Part shown: one piece after another, positions 63,194 through 64,000 of the stretch
Numbering within the stretch: the stretch's first letter is position 1
Layout of the letters: the number at the start of each line of letters is the position of its first letter
DNA from: Clavibacter californiensis
Lineage (GTDB): Bacteria > Actinomycetota > Actinomycetes > Actinomycetales > Microbacteriaceae
Direction of reading: 5' to 3'
Length of the DNA: 64,000 bases
Assembly: GCF_021952865.1 (NCBI RefSeq)
Contig: NZ_CP040792.1
Span: 682,001-746,000 of the forward strand
Notes under the pieces: model-generated
The model's database searches: none
What the model saw: the letters and a program-made list of their open reading frames with translations, nothing else
Told to the model about the DNA's origin: nothing
Made by a program: the position numbers and the translations under genes

Positions 63194-64000
63194 GCGCGGG
63201 CCCCCGCCCCGGCGGGGACGCCCGTCGATGCATCGTCGACGGGTGCTTCCTCGGCGGCGGGCGCCTCCTGCCGCTCGCGCCACTCGCGGGCCAGCCGGCG
63301 CACGAGCACGAGCTCGGCCTGGAAGTCCACGTAGTGCGGCAGCTTGAGGTGCTCGACGAACCCGGTCGCCTGCACGTTGTCGCAGTGGCTGATCACGAAC
63401 TCCTCGTCCTGCGCGGGGGCGGTCACGCGCTCGCCGAGCTCGTCGGCCCGGAGCGCCCGGTCGACGAGCGCCATCGACATCGCCTTGCGCTCGCTGCGCC
63501 CGAAGGCGAGGCCGTAGCCGCGGGTGAACTGGGCGGGCCGGTCGGCGCTGCCCGTGAACTGGTTGACCATCTGGCACTCGGTGACCTCGATCCGCCCGAG
63601 CGGCACCGCGAAGCCGAGCTCGGGCGCGTCGATCTCCACCTCGACCTCGCCCACGCGGATCTCGCCCGCGAACGGGTGCGTCGTGCCGAAGCCGCGCTGC
63701 GTGGAGTAGCCGAGGCCGAGGAGGAAGCCCTCGTCGCCGCGGGCGAGGGCCTGCAGGCGCTCGGCGCGCGTCATCGGGTAGACGGTGGGCTCGCGCGTGA
63801 TGTCCGCGGGCTCCTCGTCGTCCTGGCCGGGGTGCGAGTCGGGCTCGATGAGCGCGCTGTGGCCGAGGAGGTCGGCCACGCGCGGCATGGTGGCGCCCGC
63901 GTCGGCCGAGCGCGAGGTCACCGCGGCGGGCTCGGCGTCGGTGAAGAGGCGGTGCGTGTAGTCGAAGGTCGCGCCGAGCTGCTGGCCGCCCGGCAGGTCC
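63190..64000 (-). CDS. phnI: C-P lyase subunit PhnI (5' end cut by window)
   Basis: At least 269 residues of PhnI, which transfers the phosphonate to ribose of ATP with release of adenine. The N-terminus lies beyond 64000; the frame stays open to the edge, with LPGGQQLGATFDYTHRLF at the start of the visible part. Further PhnI blocks: LGLGYSTQRGFGTTHPFAGE and CDNVQATGFVEHLKLPHYVD. The C-terminal tail is Ala/Pro-rich. phnG and phnH should lie further right. Confidence 0.95.
   Translation of the reverse strand, partial: DLPGGQQLGATFDYTHRLFTDAEPAAVTSRSADAGATMPRVADLLGHSALIEPDSHPGQDDEEPADITREPTVYPMTRAERLQALARGDEGFLLGLGYSTQRGFGTTHPFAGEIRVGEVEVEIDAPELGFAVPLGRIEVTECQMVNQFTGSADRPAQFTRGYGLAFGRSERKAMSMALVDRALRADELGERVTAPAQDEEFVISHCDNVQATGFVEHLKLPHYVDFQAELVLVRRLAREWRERQEAPAAEEAPVDDASTGVPAGAGARA

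Overview
The window is chromosomal DNA of a very GC-rich actinobacterium. The codon usage, many GTG starts, 4-bp ATGA/GTGA gene overlaps, DtxR-type iron box, Asp23 membrane operon and large sugar ABC/glycosidase repertoire fit the Microbacteriaceae (a Clavibacter-like plant-associated genus is my best guess, from general resemblance only). I see no tRNA, rRNA, CRISPR array, transposase, integrase or phage gene. Long open frames opposite or out of phase with the genes below are GC-driven shadows. No gene-free stretch exceeds 300 bases.

Region 1 (1-9692) is a salicylate-capped metallophore locus. A minus-strand NRPS (aryl carrier, Cy, A, PCP, Cy, A..., cut by the left edge) is divergent from a salicyl-AMP ligase, an EntD-type phosphopantetheinyl transferase and a salicylate synthase. 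A FUR-family 7-1-7 palindrome lies in the divergent promoter. The specificity residues of both A domains resemble cysteine, so a salicyl-bis-thiazoline product (pyochelin/coelibactin type) is inferred.

Region 2 (9702-21597) holds envelope and stress genes: a DUF2207 membrane protein, a class A beta-lactamase-like lipoprotein, a Tat-exported DUF1906 protein with a repeated twin-arginine hexapeptide, a six-gene Asp23/AmaP operon, an AraC regulator, a Tat-exported ferritin-like protein and small membrane proteins.

Region 3 (21696-42759) is carbohydrate catabolism. A deoR-GH4-GH38 operon is divergent from PfkB kinase, sugar ABC transporter, glucosamine-6-phosphate deaminase and GH2 beta-galactosidase. 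After an FMN reductase comes a LacI regulator with a second sugar ABC operon ending in a GH31 glycosidase; this operon has two AACCGGTT operators at a recognisable promoter.

Region 4 (42907-46072) has a small membrane protein and an iron-siderophore ABC uptake operon behind a DtxR/IdeR-type iron box.

Region 5 (46069-52785) has a LacI regulator and a Gfo/Idh/MocA oxidoreductase divergent from a third sugar ABC transporter, plus an SDR-type epimerase.

Region 6 (52942-64000) is a phosphonate locus. phnD-phnC-phnE (a fused double permease) and a ketopantoate-reductase-like gene converge on a C-P lyase operon (phnI partial, phnJ, phnK, phnL, DUF1045, phnM, phnN, hexapeptide transferase) in which all seven junctions are 4-bp overlaps. 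phnG and phnH would be expected beyond the right edge.
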